Shown here one piece after another: positions 55,587-63,955 of a DNA stretch of 64,000 nt; position 1 is the stretch's first letter, and each line of letters begins with the position of its first letter. The stretch covers positions 44,063 to 108,062 of the forward strand of contig NZ_JHEP02000016.1 in assembly GCF_000657795.2 (NCBI RefSeq). The letters run 5' to 3'. The notes under the pieces are model-generated. The model saw only the letters and a list, made by a program, of their open reading frames with translations. It searched no databases and was not told the origin of the DNA. The stretch comes from Bordetella pseudohinzii. Its GTDB lineage: Bacteria > Pseudomonadota > Gammaproteobacteria > Burkholderiales > Burkholderiaceae_B. The position numbers were made by a program, and so were the translations under genes.

Positions 55587-55770
55587 GACAGATCTCCCTG
55601 AAAGGCGGCCTGCGGGCCGCGGGTCCGGCCATCCTAGCGTGAACCCGGCATCGCTGCCTATGGGGCGCCTCGCCAAGGCTTGCTGAACGCAGGCTGAAAG
55701 CCTCGCCAGCGAGGGGGGCGGCACTTCTGTACACTCGGTTCCTTTCTCACCCGCCGCCTGCCGCGCCGCC

Positions 55771-56652
55771 ATGCCATTCACCCATTTGTTGCTGGCCCTG
55801 ATCGTGGTCTTCATCTGGGGCACCAACTTCGTTGTCATCAAGTGGGGACTGGCCGACTTTCCGCCCTTTCTGTTCGCCGCCTTGCGCTTTGTGCTCTGTG
55901 TCCTGCCCTGGCTGTTTTTTTTCCGGCGCCCCAAGGTGTCATGGTCGGCCCTGGCCGCGGTGGGGGTCCTGCTGGGCGCGGGTCAATTCAGCCTGCTCTA
56001 TTGGGCCATGCAGGGCAGTATTTCGCCAGGCCTGGCATCCCTGGTCGCGCAATCGCAGGTGTTCTTCACCATCATGCTGGCCGTGATGCTGACCGGCGAG
56101 CGGCCGCGCGCGGCGCAATATGCCGCCCTGGGCCTGGCCGTGGCCGGTTATCTGCTCGTGGCCTGGCATAGCGTGGCGGATCCCGCCGCCGCCGTCACCC
56201 TGGGCGGCCTGGGCCTGGTGCTGGCCGCCGGCCTGTGCTGGGCCTGCGCCAACACCGTGGTGCGCGGCGTGGGCCGGGTGAACATGGGGGCCTTCATGGT
56301 CTGGAGCAGTGTGTTCGCCATTCCGCCGGTGCTGGCCATCAGCCTGGCCGTCGAAGGGCCGGCGCGTATCGCCGACGCTCTCGCCCACGCCAGCTGGCCG
56401 GGCTGGGCGGCCGTGTTCTGGCAGGCCGTGGGCAATACCGTCGTCGGCTTCGGCGCCTGGAACTGGCTGCTGGTGCGTCATCCGGCCGCGCTCGTCACGC
56501 CGCTGGCCCTGCTGGTGCCCGTGTTCGGCATGCTCTCGTCCACGCTGCTGCTGGCCGAGCCCCTGCCCGCGTGGAAAATCCTCGCGGCCCTCCTGGTCAT
56601 GGGCGGGCTGGCCTTGAACATCCATGCCGGCCGGCGCGGAGCGCGCGCATGA
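55771..56652 (+). CDS. EamA/DMT-family exporter
   Basis: A 293-residue drug/metabolite transporter with ten helices in two EamA repeats. The first begins LLALIVVFIWGTNFVVIKWG and ends MLTGERPRAAQYAALGLAVA; the second contains VGNTVVGFGAWNWLLVRHPA and TLLLAEPLPAWKILAALLVM. It resembles amino-acid exporters such as EamA (O-acetylserine/cysteine), but substrate is not established. The stop overlaps the next gene as ATGA, so the two membrane proteins are co-translated. Confidence 0.85.
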   Translation: MPFTHLLLALIVVFIWGTNFVVIKWGLADFPPFLFAALRFVLCVLPWLFFFRRPKVSWSALAAVGVLLGAGQFSLLYWAMQGSISPGLASLVAQSQVFFTIMLAVMLTGERPRAAQYAALGLAVAGYLLVAWHSVADPAAAVTLGGLGLVLAAGLCWACANTVVRGVGRVNMGAFMVWSSVFAIPPVLAISLAVEGPARIADALAHASWPGWAAVFWQAVGNTVVGFGAWNWLLVRHPAALVTPLALLVPVFGMLSSTLLLAEPLPAWKILAALLVMGGLALNIHAGRRGARA

Positions 56653-57419
56653 CGCCGACCCAGCATCTGCTCTTTCTGCTGGCCGTCGCGGTGGCGACCT
56701 ATGCCCAGACCATGACGGGCTTTGCCTTCGGCCTGGTGCTGCTTGGCCTGTCCAGCCTGTTCGCGCTGGCGCCGCTGCCCGATATGTCCAATACCGTCAG
56801 CATCCTGACGCTGATCAATGCCCTGGTGGCCATCGGCCGCAGCCGGCCCCATGTGGACTGGACCCTCTTGCGGCCCGCCCTGATCAGCAGCCTGATCGGC
56901 GTGGGCCTGGGGGTCGCGGCCCTGGATCTCATCCATGGCCGCATGTCGGTGATTCTGCAATGGCTGCTGGGACTGACCATCCTGGTCTGCGCCTTCATGC
57001 TGGTGATGCAGGCCCGCCAGCTGGCCCGCGTGTCGCGCAAACCGGTTTTCGTCTTTTTCGGCATTATTTCCGGCCTGCTGGGCGGCCTGTTTTCCAGCGC
57101 CGGGCCGCCCATGGTCTACCAGCTCTACCGCCAGCCCCTGCCGCTGGCCGTCATCCGCAACTCGCTGCTGGTGATTTTCGCGGCCAATGCCGTCGTGCGC
57201 CTGAGCCTGGTGACCTGGCAGGGCAGCATCCACGCCAATACCCTGTGGATGAGCCTGGAAGCCTTTCCCATCGTGGTCGTCCTGACCTGGCTGGTGCGCC
57301 GCTTTGCGTCGGCCGATTCCATCAAGACGGTCAAGCGCATGGTCTTCGTGCTCTTGATCGCGGCCGGCTTGGGTCTGTTCGTGCCGGCCTCGCGCACCCT
57401 GCTGAACATGGTCTTCTAG
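56649..57419 (+). CDS. TSUP (TauE/SafE) family permease
   Basis: A 256-residue membrane protein with about eight helices in the TauE/SafE pattern: TYAQTMTGFAFGLVLLGLSS near the start, IISGLLGGLFSSAGPPMVYQ in the middle repeat and RMVFVLLIAAGLGLFV at the end. Relatives export sulphite, sulphoacetate or other organosulphur anions. Coupling to the EamA gene by a 4-base overlap suggests a shared task, possibly export of sulphur compounds; that is inference. Confidence 0.82.
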   Translation: MTPTQHLLFLLAVAVATYAQTMTGFAFGLVLLGLSSLFALAPLPDMSNTVSILTLINALVAIGRSRPHVDWTLLRPALISSLIGVGLGVAALDLIHGRMSVILQWLLGLTILVCAFMLVMQARQLARVSRKPVFVFFGIISGLLGGLFSSAGPPMVYQLYRQPLPLAVIRNSLLVIFAANAVVRLSLVTWQGSIHANTLWMSLEAFPIVVVLTWLVRRFASADSIKTVKRMVFVLLIAAGLGLFVPASRTLLNMVF

Positions 57420-57431
57420 CGGGCGCAGCGC

Positions 57432-59777
57432 CTATTGCGGCGCGGCCGCGCTGGTCTCGGGCGGACGCGGCGGCTCGGCGCCGGGCTCGGTGCGCAGCAG
57501 CATGGTGCTGGGCGGCGCCATGTCCAGGCCCGCCCCGGCCAGGCGGCCGAGAATCTCGAACAGCAGGGCGCTGCGCACCCCGTAGGCCGAGCGCGGCGAA
57601 CTGACATAGCCCTTGGCGTTGAACATCAGGTGGCCGTTGTCGATGCCGTCCAGGAACACATTGGGCGCGGGCGCCTCCAGGATGTCCTCATGGGCGCCGA
57701 AAGCCTCCAGCATGATCTCGCGCACCCGCTGGGCGTCGGTCGACAAGGGCATGGGCAGCTTGATCTGCACCAGGCCGAGCGGATTGGCGTGGGTCACATT
57801 GCGCACGGTCTTGGTGATGAACTCGGAATTCGGCACGATGACCGTCGAGCGGTCGCTCATCTGGATTTCGGTGGCGCGCACATTGATGCGCTGGATGTCG
57901 CCCTCGATGCCGCCCAGCGAGACCCAGTCTCCCACCTTGACCGGCCGCTCGGCCAGCAGGATGAGGCCGGACACGAAATTCTGCACGACGGCCTGCAGGC
58001 CGAAACCTATCCCCACCGACAGCGCGCTGGCGATCCAGGCCACGCGCTCCAGGCCTATGCCCAGCGCCGACAGCGCCAGGGCGACCGAGATCACCACGCC
58101 CGCATAGCCGAACAGCGTGGCGGCCGAGCTCTGCATGCCCGGGTCCAGCTCGGTGGTGGGCAGATAGCGGGTCGACAGCCAGCGCTTGAGCAGGCGCACC
58201 GACAGCAGCGCCAGCGCCAGGACCAGCAAGGCCTGCGCGACGGCGCCCGGGCGGATCTGCACCTCGCCGATCTGCAGGCCCTTGTACAGCTGGTCCAGGC
58301 GGTGCAGCAGGTCGGCGGGCGCTTCGCCAAACGGGGCGAGCAGGAGCACGGCGGCGACCAGGATGGCCATCAGCCGGCCGACGCCGGACAGCAGCACGGC
58401 GGCCTGGCCGCGCAAGCGGGTCTGCAACGTGGGCGGTTCGTCCTTGACCGGCCCGCCGACCAGGGTGGTGAAACCGTCATCGATCAGGACCGACGCCAGA
58501 TAGGTCGTGGCGAAGACAACCACGGTCCACATGGCCTGGCGGACCAGGAAACTGCCCAGCGCCGCGTAGCCGGTCAACAGCGCCAGCAGGCTCAGGGCCA
58601 GCACGATCCAGGCCACGGTGTTCAGGGCCGCCAGCCAGAACGGCCGGGCCGGCGGCGTTTCGCTCAGGCCGCGCCGCAGCCGTTCGGCCCGCGTCAGCGC
58701 CGCCATCAACGCCAGCGCCATGATGCCCGCCGCCAGGCTGTTCAGCGCGATCGTTCCGGTCAGGCTGGCATTGATCAGCACCGGCAGGCGCTCGGCCAGC
58801 CAGGCGGCCACCACCAGCACGCCCAGCGTCAAGGGCAGCCAGCGCAGGCCGTCGGCGATGGCGTCGGGCAGGGGCGGCAGGCGCCATGAGGGCCGATGGA
58901 TGGACAGCAGGGCATAGCCCAGGCCGGCCACGAAACCGCCGAAGGCCGCCATCTCCACCAGGCTGGTGAGCAGGGTCTGTGTGTCGTCGGCGACCTCGCC
59001 GTGCCAAGTCAGGCCGATCACGGCCAGTTCGGCCACCAGCGCGGGCGTGACGGTGGACAGCGCCACGACGGCGACCGCCAGCACCGAGCGCCGCAGGCGG
59101 CCGGCCGGCACGCGGGTCGCGGTCAGTTTCAGGAGCAGGCGGCCGGTCCAATAGCGCAGCCCCACCACGGCGGCCACCAGCAGGATGAGCGCCGTCCAGA
59201 CCCAGGACGGCGTGCTGCCGATCATGTTCTTGATGTCGTCGAACAGATCGTCCAGCCGCGCCAGGTCGCGCGGCAGCTCGCCGCGCAGTTCGGACCAGAA
59301 GCCCGACGACAGCAGCGAGCCGCGGCGCTCGCCCAGCCGGGCCTGGAACTGGGTGCGCCGCAGGGCCGAAATCTGTTCGGCGGTCTGCGCGGCCTCGACC
59401 GACAGCAGGCGCGCCAGCTTGAGCTGGGCGTCGAGATTGCGGTTGTTTTTTTCCAGTTGGGCGCGCTGCGCGGCGACGTCCGGGGTGTCCTTGCCCCCGG
59501 CGGGCACCGGGCCGAGTTCGGTCAGCCGCGCCGCGACGCTGGCCTGCTGAGGCGCCAGCGCCTCGGCGATGGCGTCGGCCTGGGTCTGGATTTCCAGGGC
59601 CTGGCCGCGGCGCTTGACCAGCACATCGTCGTTGGTTTGCTCATCCAGGTCTTTGCGTAGCGCGTCGATGTCCTTGCGGGCTTGGGACAAGGTGGCCTCG
59701 GCATCGGCCACCGTCGCCGGCGGTTGGGCCCAGGCCGCGGCGCCCAGCGCCAGCCACAGGACGACGAACAGGCGCAT
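57432..59777 (-). CDS. Large MscS-family mechanosensitive channel with DUF3772
   Basis: A 781-residue channel. Signal peptide MRLFVVLWLALGAAAWAQ precedes a periplasmic coiled-coil/DUF3772 region (about 20-180). About ten to eleven membrane segments follow. The MscS pore and beta domain are at GIGFGLQAVVQNFVSGLILL, AERPVKVGDWVSLGGIEGDI and STVIVPNSEFITKTVRNVTH; an acidic/Pro-rich tail closes the protein. It should release solutes on hypo-osmotic shock. ATG 59777 is chosen because it starts the signal peptide; ATG 59813 would add 12 residues. Its upstream region has 12-bp direct repeats. Confidence 0.85.
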   Translation of the reverse strand: MRLFVVLWLALGAAAWAQPPATVADAEATLSQARKDIDALRKDLDEQTNDDVLVKRRGQALEIQTQADAIAEALAPQQASVAARLTELGPVPAGGKDTPDVAAQRAQLEKNNRNLDAQLKLARLLSVEAAQTAEQISALRRTQFQARLGERRGSLLSSGFWSELRGELPRDLARLDDLFDDIKNMIGSTPSWVWTALILLVAAVVGLRYWTGRLLLKLTATRVPAGRLRRSVLAVAVVALSTVTPALVAELAVIGLTWHGEVADDTQTLLTSLVEMAAFGGFVAGLGYALLSIHRPSWRLPPLPDAIADGLRWLPLTLGVLVVAAWLAERLPVLINASLTGTIALNSLAAGIMALALMAALTRAERLRRGLSETPPARPFWLAALNTVAWIVLALSLLALLTGYAALGSFLVRQAMWTVVVFATTYLASVLIDDGFTTLVGGPVKDEPPTLQTRLRGQAAVLLSGVGRLMAILVAAVLLLAPFGEAPADLLHRLDQLYKGLQIGEVQIRPGAVAQALLVLALALLSVRLLKRWLSTRYLPTTELDPGMQSSAATLFGYAGVVISVALALSALGIGLERVAWIASALSVGIGFGLQAVVQNFVSGLILLAERPVKVGDWVSLGGIEGDIQRINVRATEIQMSDRSTVIVPNSEFITKTVRNVTHANPLGLVQIKLPMPLSTDAQRVREIMLEAFGAHEDILEAPAPNVFLDGIDNGHLMFNAKGYVSSPRSAYGVRSALLFEILGRLAGAGLDMAPPSTMLLRTEPGAEPPRPPETSAAAPQ

Positions 59778-59861
59778 GCAGATCGTGCGCCAAAAATAAA
59801 GGGTCGGATTCATTATCAATGCTCAATGACTGAGCCAGCATAGCAAGCGCCAGGCTGCGCC

Positions 59862-59894
59862 GTGCAACAAGACGCCCGGGCGGTGCAACAAGAC
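59862..59894 (-). repeat. 12-bp direct repeats, 21-bp period, before mscS
   Basis: GTGCAACAAGAC occurs at 59862-59873 and 59883-59894, exactly 21 bp apart (two helical turns), 85-117 bp upstream of the channel start in the 131-bp gap between lysR and mscS. This spacing is typical of tandem sites for a transcription factor. Confidence 0.55.
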
Positions 59895-59908
59895 ATGTCG
59901 GGCGCAGT

Positions 59909-60829
59909 TTACGCCTGCGCGGCCGCCTGGGCGCGAGACCGGCCGCGCGTGCCCAGCACGGACTCGCAGACCTCCAGCCAGGCGCGGGCCGCATAGGAAA
60001 GATAGCGGTCGCGGACCCAGATATGGCCGACCTCCCATTGCACGCCGGACCGCGCCAGCCGCGCCGTGCTCAGGCCGCGTGTTTTCAGGCGCTGCACCAG
60101 CGGTTCGGGCAGGATGGCCGTGCCCAGGCCCGAGCCGGCCATCGCGGCCAGGAAGTCCCAGTGCGCGCTCTGCGCGGCGACCTGGGGCTCGAAGCCCGCG
60201 GACTCGCAGGCCTGGCGCAGCCGCCGCGTGAGCGCGAAGTCTTCCGTGGGGATGAGCAGCGGCACCTCGCGCAGCGCGCCCAGGGGCAGGGTGGCCTTGC
60301 CCGCCCAGGCGGCATCGGCCGGGCCCACGGCCCAAAGCGGATAGCTGCCGAAACGCCGGGCCTGCAGCGGGCCCGGCGCGGCCACTGGCAAGACGGTGGC
60401 CCCCACTTCGAGCTCGCCGGCGGCCACCAGTCTTTCGACGGCCTGGCCCGTGCCTTCGCGCAGGCTGAGCCGGATCTGGGGATGACGCTCCCGGAAGCGC
60501 TGCACGACGGGAATGAAGAGCAGATTGATCATCGGCGGGATCCCGACTTCGAGTTCGCCGCGCTCCAGGTCCACCGCCTGGCGGACCTCGGCGCTCAATT
60601 GGCGCATGGCGCCCAGGATATGCAGGCCGCGCTCGTAGACGATGCGCCCGGTGTCGGTCGGCCTGGCCGTATGGCCGTCGCGGATCAACAGCGGCGTGCC
60701 GACCTCGTCCTCCAGCTGCCGGATCATCTTGCTGACCGTGGACTGGGTGACGAACAGTTTCTTGGCCGCCTGCGTGAAGCTGGCGCAACTGACGGTCTCT
60801 ACGAAATAGCGCAGCGCGCGGACGTCCAT
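59909..60829 (-). CDS. LysR-family regulator (CoA-transferase neighbour)
   Basis: A 306-residue LTTR starting MDVRALRYFVETVSCASFTQ, HTH AAKKLFVTQSTVSKMIRQLE, and effector domain with GELEVGIPPMINLLFIPVVQ. It is divergent from the CoA-transferase gene; the 225-bp gap has a T-N11-A-type site ATGATTTTAAGTCAT (60863-60877), so the CoA-transferase is the likely target. It lies upstream of mscS on the same strand, separated by the direct repeats. Confidence 0.85.
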   Translation of the reverse strand: MDVRALRYFVETVSCASFTQAAKKLFVTQSTVSKMIRQLEDEVGTPLLIRDGHTARPTDTGRIVYERGLHILGAMRQLSAEVRQAVDLERGELEVGIPPMINLLFIPVVQRFRERHPQIRLSLREGTGQAVERLVAAGELEVGATVLPVAAPGPLQARRFGSYPLWAVGPADAAWAGKATLPLGALREVPLLIPTEDFALTRRLRQACESAGFEPQVAAQSAHWDFLAAMAGSGLGTAILPEPLVQRLKTRGLSTARLARSGVQWEVGHIWVRDRYLSYAARAWLEVCESVLGTRGRSRAQAAAQA

Positions 60830-61054
60830 AAGCGGTAATGATGAAAAAAACGACTGATTTTGATGATTTTAAGTCATTACGAGATTCTTCTGCACATTTC
60901 TATACTCCGTTCAACACGTCGTCGGCCGGCCAGAAGCCCGTCGATGGCGAATCGGAAAACGCCGCGCAAGACGGTGTCCAGGCATGTGGAGACCCTGACT
61001 GTCAGCAACGTGCCGTGGGCGCGCGTCGGCCGGCACCAGAAGTCTGGAGACACC
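60830..61054. promoter_or_regulatory. Divergent lysR/CoA-transferase control region
   Basis: 225 bp without a gene. The half next to lysR (60830-60910) is AT-rich and has the imperfect palindrome ATGATTTTAAGTCAT at 60863-60877, an LTTR-type T-N11-A site. The half next to the CoA-transferase is GC-rich and open in frame, but no ribosome site supports an earlier start. Confidence 0.45.
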
Positions 61055-62572
61055 ATGGACCTCGATCGTATCCGTCACGCCGGCCTGCGCTCGCGTGTGA
61101 CGACTGCCCAGGCCGCCGCCGAACTGATCCAGAACGGCATGACGGTCGGCATGAGCGGCTTTACCCGGGCCGGCGACTGCAAGGCCGTGCCGGCGGCGCT
61201 GGCCGAACGCGCCGAAAAACATCCCCTGCAGATCACGCTGATCACCGGCGCTTCGCTGGGGCACGATACGGACAAACTGCTGGCCGAGGCCGGCGTTCTG
61301 GCGCGCCGCCTGCCTTTCCAGGTCGACACCACGCTGCGCCGCAAGATCAACCGGGGCGAGATCCGCTTCATCGATCAGCATCTGTCGGAGACCGCCGAAC
61401 AGCTGCGCGCCGGCCATATTGGCCCGGTCGACGTGGCCATCATCGAGGCGGCCGCCATCACCGAGGACGGCGGCATCGTGCCGACCATGTCGGTGGGCAA
61501 TTCGGCCTCCTTCGCGGAACAGGCCGGCATCGTGATCATCGAAATCAACGAAAGCGTGCCGGCCGCGATCGAAGGTCTGCACGACATCTATGTGCCCGCC
61601 GCCCATGGCCGGCGCGAACCGCTCGCGCTGGTCGCGCCCGACCAGCGCATCGGCGGCACGGCCATCCACGTCGATCCTGAAAAGATCGCGGCCATTGTGT
61701 TCACGCGCGCGCCGGACAGCCCCTCCAATGCCCTGCCGCCTGACGAAGAAACCGGCCAGATCGCCGGGCATATCGTCCGCTTTCTTGAGGGCGAAGTGGC
61801 CGCGGGCCGTCTGACGCCGTCGCTGCTGCCCCTGCAGGCCGGCATCGGCACCATCGCCAACGCGGTGCTGCATGGCTTTGGCGAAGCCGCCTTCGAAGGC
61901 ATGACCATGTATTCCGAGGTGCTGCAGGACAGCGCCATCGCCCTGCTCGACAGCGGCAAGCTCGCTTTTGCTTCGGCCTCGTCCATCACGGTGTCGCAGC
62001 CGGTCTACCAGCGCCTGCTCGACAACATGGCGCACTATCGCGACCGCCTCGTGCTGCGTCCGCAGGAAATCAGCAACGCGCCCGAGATCGTGCGCCGTCT
62101 GGGCATCATCGCCATCAATACCGCGCTGGAGTTCGACATCTACGGCAATGTGAATTCCACGCATGTGGGCGGCACGCACATGATGAACGGCATCGGCGGC
62201 TCGGGCGACTTCGCGCGCAACGCGCACCTGGCCATCTTCGTCAGCAAGTCCATGGCGAAAAACGGCGATATCTCCAGCGTGGTGCCCATGGTGGCCCATG
62301 TCGATCACAATGAGCACGATGTCGACATCCTCGTGACCGAATGCGGGCTGGCCGATCTGCGCGGCCTGGCCCCGCGCGAGCGCGCGCAGGCCATCATCGA
62401 CAACTGCGTGCATCCCTCCTATCGTCCCGCGCTGCAAGACTATTTCGACCGCGCCTGTCAGCGGGGCGGCCAGACGCCGCATCTGCTGGAAGAAGCCTTC
62501 TCCTGGCACCAGCGCTACAACGAAACCGATTCGATGCGCCAGCCTCTGCCCGCGGCCAGGCGCGTGGCCTGA
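61055..62572 (+). CDS. Acetyl-CoA hydrolase/succinate CoA-transferase family protein
   Basis: A 505-residue class I CoA-transferase related to succinyl-CoA:acetate CoA-transferase (AarC, YgfH, Cat1). GGAGA (61045-61049) sets ATG 61055. Features: AAELIQNGMTVGMSGFTRAG, IIEINESVPAAIEGLHDIYV, PLQAGIGTIANAVLHGFGEA, the catalytic-Glu segment MTMYSEVLQDSAIALLDSG, and NSTHVGGTHMMNGIGGSGDF with VPMVAHVDHNEHDVDILVTE. It likely moves CoA between acetate, succinate or propionate. Divergent from lysR; closed by a terminator that overlaps the 3' end of the convergent lysR. Confidence 0.88.
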   Translation: MDLDRIRHAGLRSRVTTAQAAAELIQNGMTVGMSGFTRAGDCKAVPAALAERAEKHPLQITLITGASLGHDTDKLLAEAGVLARRLPFQVDTTLRRKINRGEIRFIDQHLSETAEQLRAGHIGPVDVAIIEAAAITEDGGIVPTMSVGNSASFAEQAGIVIIEINESVPAAIEGLHDIYVPAAHGRREPLALVAPDQRIGGTAIHVDPEKIAAIVFTRAPDSPSNALPPDEETGQIAGHIVRFLEGEVAAGRLTPSLLPLQAGIGTIANAVLHGFGEAAFEGMTMYSEVLQDSAIALLDSGKLAFASASSITVSQPVYQRLLDNMAHYRDRLVLRPQEISNAPEIVRRLGIIAINTALEFDIYGNVNSTHVGGTHMMNGIGGSGDFARNAHLAIFVSKSMAKNGDISSVVPMVAHVDHNEHDVDILVTECGLADLRGLAPRERAQAIIDNCVHPSYRPALQDYFDRACQRGGQTPHLLEEAFSWHQRYNETDSMRQPLPAARRVA

Positions 62573-62603
62573 TCGACGTCTCCGGAGCGCCTTGCGCGCG
62601 CTT

Positions 62604-63554
62604 TCAAGGGCCCGACGGGCCCTTTTTTTGCGCCGGTTTGCCTGCGTTGGCCGCCAGCTCCGCGCGGGCCAGGGCGATTTCTTCCCGCAGCCACAGGCGC
62701 AGGGCCGCAAGCGGCGGCCAATCCTGCAGGGCAGGGCGGCAGACCAGATGGTAGGTATACCGCTCCTCATAGGGAATCGACATGGGGAAAAGCCGCAGCA
62801 GCCGACCGTCGCGCAGCGCGTCCGCGGCCAGCAATTCGCGCGCCAGCGCCAGGCCAAGGCCCTGTTCGGCCGCCTGCAGCAGCAGGCCGGCGTCATTGAA
62901 GACGGCCACGGGCGTCACGCGGGCAGCGACGCCGCAGGCCTGGAACCAGGCTTCCCATAGCGCGCGCTCGCCCAGCAGCGGCTCGGTCACGATGCGGGCG
63001 GGGGCGGCGCCCGCCAGGCGCCTGGCCGTGGCCGGGGAGGCCACCACGACCAGGCGCATGGGAACCTGGAACAGGGGCTCGGAAACGACGCCCGGCCACA
63101 GGCCCTCGCCATAGCGCAGCGCGGCATGGAAATCCTCTCGTTGCAGGTCGACCAGGTTCTGCGAGGCTTCGATCTCCAGCGAAATATCCGGATGGCGCTG
63201 GCGCCAGCGCGCCATGCGCGGCAGCAGCCAGCGCTGGGCAAAAGATGGCAGCACGCTCACCCGCAGGCGCAATGCGCCCTCCTGCGCCGCGGCGGCGGCC
63301 GCCAGGGCGCTTTCGTCCAATTGCGCCAAGGCCGGCGTGACGCCGCGCAGCAAGGCCGCCCCGGCCGCATTCAGGCGCAGGCGGCGGCCCTGCCGGTCGA
63401 AGAGGGCGAAACCCAGCTGCTCTTCCAGATGCCGGATCTGCTGGCTGATGGCGCTATGCGTCAGATGCAGGCGTTCGCCGGCGGCGCGCAGATTCTGCAA
63501 CTCCGCGACGACACGAAAGACCGGCAGGGTGTTCAAAGGCAGGCGGCTGGGCAT
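62604..63554 (-). CDS. LysR-family regulator (GcvA-like)
   Basis: A 316-residue LTTR of the GcvA type, beginning MPSRLPLNTLPVFRVVAELQ, HTH AAGERLHLTHSAISQQIRHL, with the linker FALFDRQGRRLRLNAAGAAL and the effector phrase RVSVLPSFAQRWLLPRMARW. The C-terminal tail KKGPSGP is encoded by a terminator hairpin of the neighbouring gene. Its start codon lies within a 9-11-9 inverted repeat shared with the divergent DUF1127 gene, suggesting autoregulation and control of that gene. Confidence 0.85.
   Translation of the reverse strand: MPSRLPLNTLPVFRVVAELQNLRAAGERLHLTHSAISQQIRHLEEQLGFALFDRQGRRLRLNAAGAALLRGVTPALAQLDESALAAAAAAQEGALRLRVSVLPSFAQRWLLPRMARWRQRHPDISLEIEASQNLVDLQREDFHAALRYGEGLWPGVVSEPLFQVPMRLVVVASPATARRLAGAAPARIVTEPLLGERALWEAWFQACGVAARVTPVAVFNDAGLLLQAAEQGLGLALARELLAADALRDGRLLRLFPMSIPYEERYTYHLVCRPALQDWPPLAALRLWLREEIALARAELAANAGKPAQKKGPSGP
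62606..62629 (+). terminator. Terminator of the CoA-transferase gene, inside the lysR 3' end
   Basis: AAGGGCCC (62606-62613) pairs with GGGCCCTT (62617-62624), loop GAC, then five more T. The hairpin lies within the last codons of the convergent lysR (stop at 62604-62606), where it encodes the tail KKGPSGP. Confidence 0.85.
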
Positions 63555-63580
63555 ATTGGTTAGCTTAACTTACCAATATG
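63552..63580. promoter_or_regulatory. Perfect inverted repeat over the lysR start
   Basis: CATATTGGT (63552-63560) and ACCAATATG (63572-63580) are a perfect 9-bp inverted repeat with an 11-bp spacer, including the LTTR pattern T-N11-A. The first three bases are the lysR start codon on the minus strand. Confidence 0.7.
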
Positions 63581-63647
63581 GCAAAAACAATGCGATTCCG
63601 TCCAAACGCCTGGATGGCTACGCTGAACAACATCTTGAGGAGCCATC

Positions 63648-63848
63648 ATGAACGACAGCACATTGCCCGCCCCGGCGATCAGGCCCGGCATCTGGCGCCT
63701 ATGTCTGGCCTGGCTGCGGGGGCAGGGCGCCTCCGTGGAGGAGCTGGACAGCCATATGCTCAAGGATATGGGCTTGCAGGCCTCCCTGCAGCACGATATC
63801 GAGCGCCTGCGCTTCCTCCAGGGGACGCATCATCCGCAGATCTGGTGA
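63648..63848 (+). CDS. DUF1127 small protein
   Basis: A 66-residue protein ending in the YjiS-like DUF1127 region: WRLCLAWLRGQGASVEELD followed by MLKDMGLQASLQHDIERLRF. DUF1127 domains are short, basic, sometimes RNA- or membrane-related and often stress-linked; here the basic residues are fewer than usual. GAGG lies about eight bases before the ATG (63635-63640). It is divergent from the GcvA-like regulator and likely its target. Confidence 0.8.
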   Translation: MNDSTLPAPAIRPGIWRLCLAWLRGQGASVEELDSHMLKDMGLQASLQHDIERLRFLQGTHHPQIW

Positions 63849-63927
63849 ACTGTTCTATCTATATAGGTAGATGCGGGTTCCGCCATGGCCTAGGGCTATC
63901 CCTGTCAGGGCAACTACCAGTGCTGTT

Positions 63928-63955
63928 TTGACAGTTCAAAAAAGCGTGCTATAGT
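63928..63955 (+). promoter_or_regulatory. Strong sigma-70 promoter, probably for a stable RNA
   Basis: TTGACA (63928-63933) and TATAGT (63950-63955) are separated by 16 bp. The following bases are GC-rich (TTCGCCCCCTCGC), a discriminator typical of growth-rate-controlled rRNA or tRNA promoters. No gene starts before the window ends at 64000, so the target is inferred to lie just beyond. A near-palindrome (63853-63872, CTATC and GGTAG arms) lies upstream. Confidence 0.65.
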
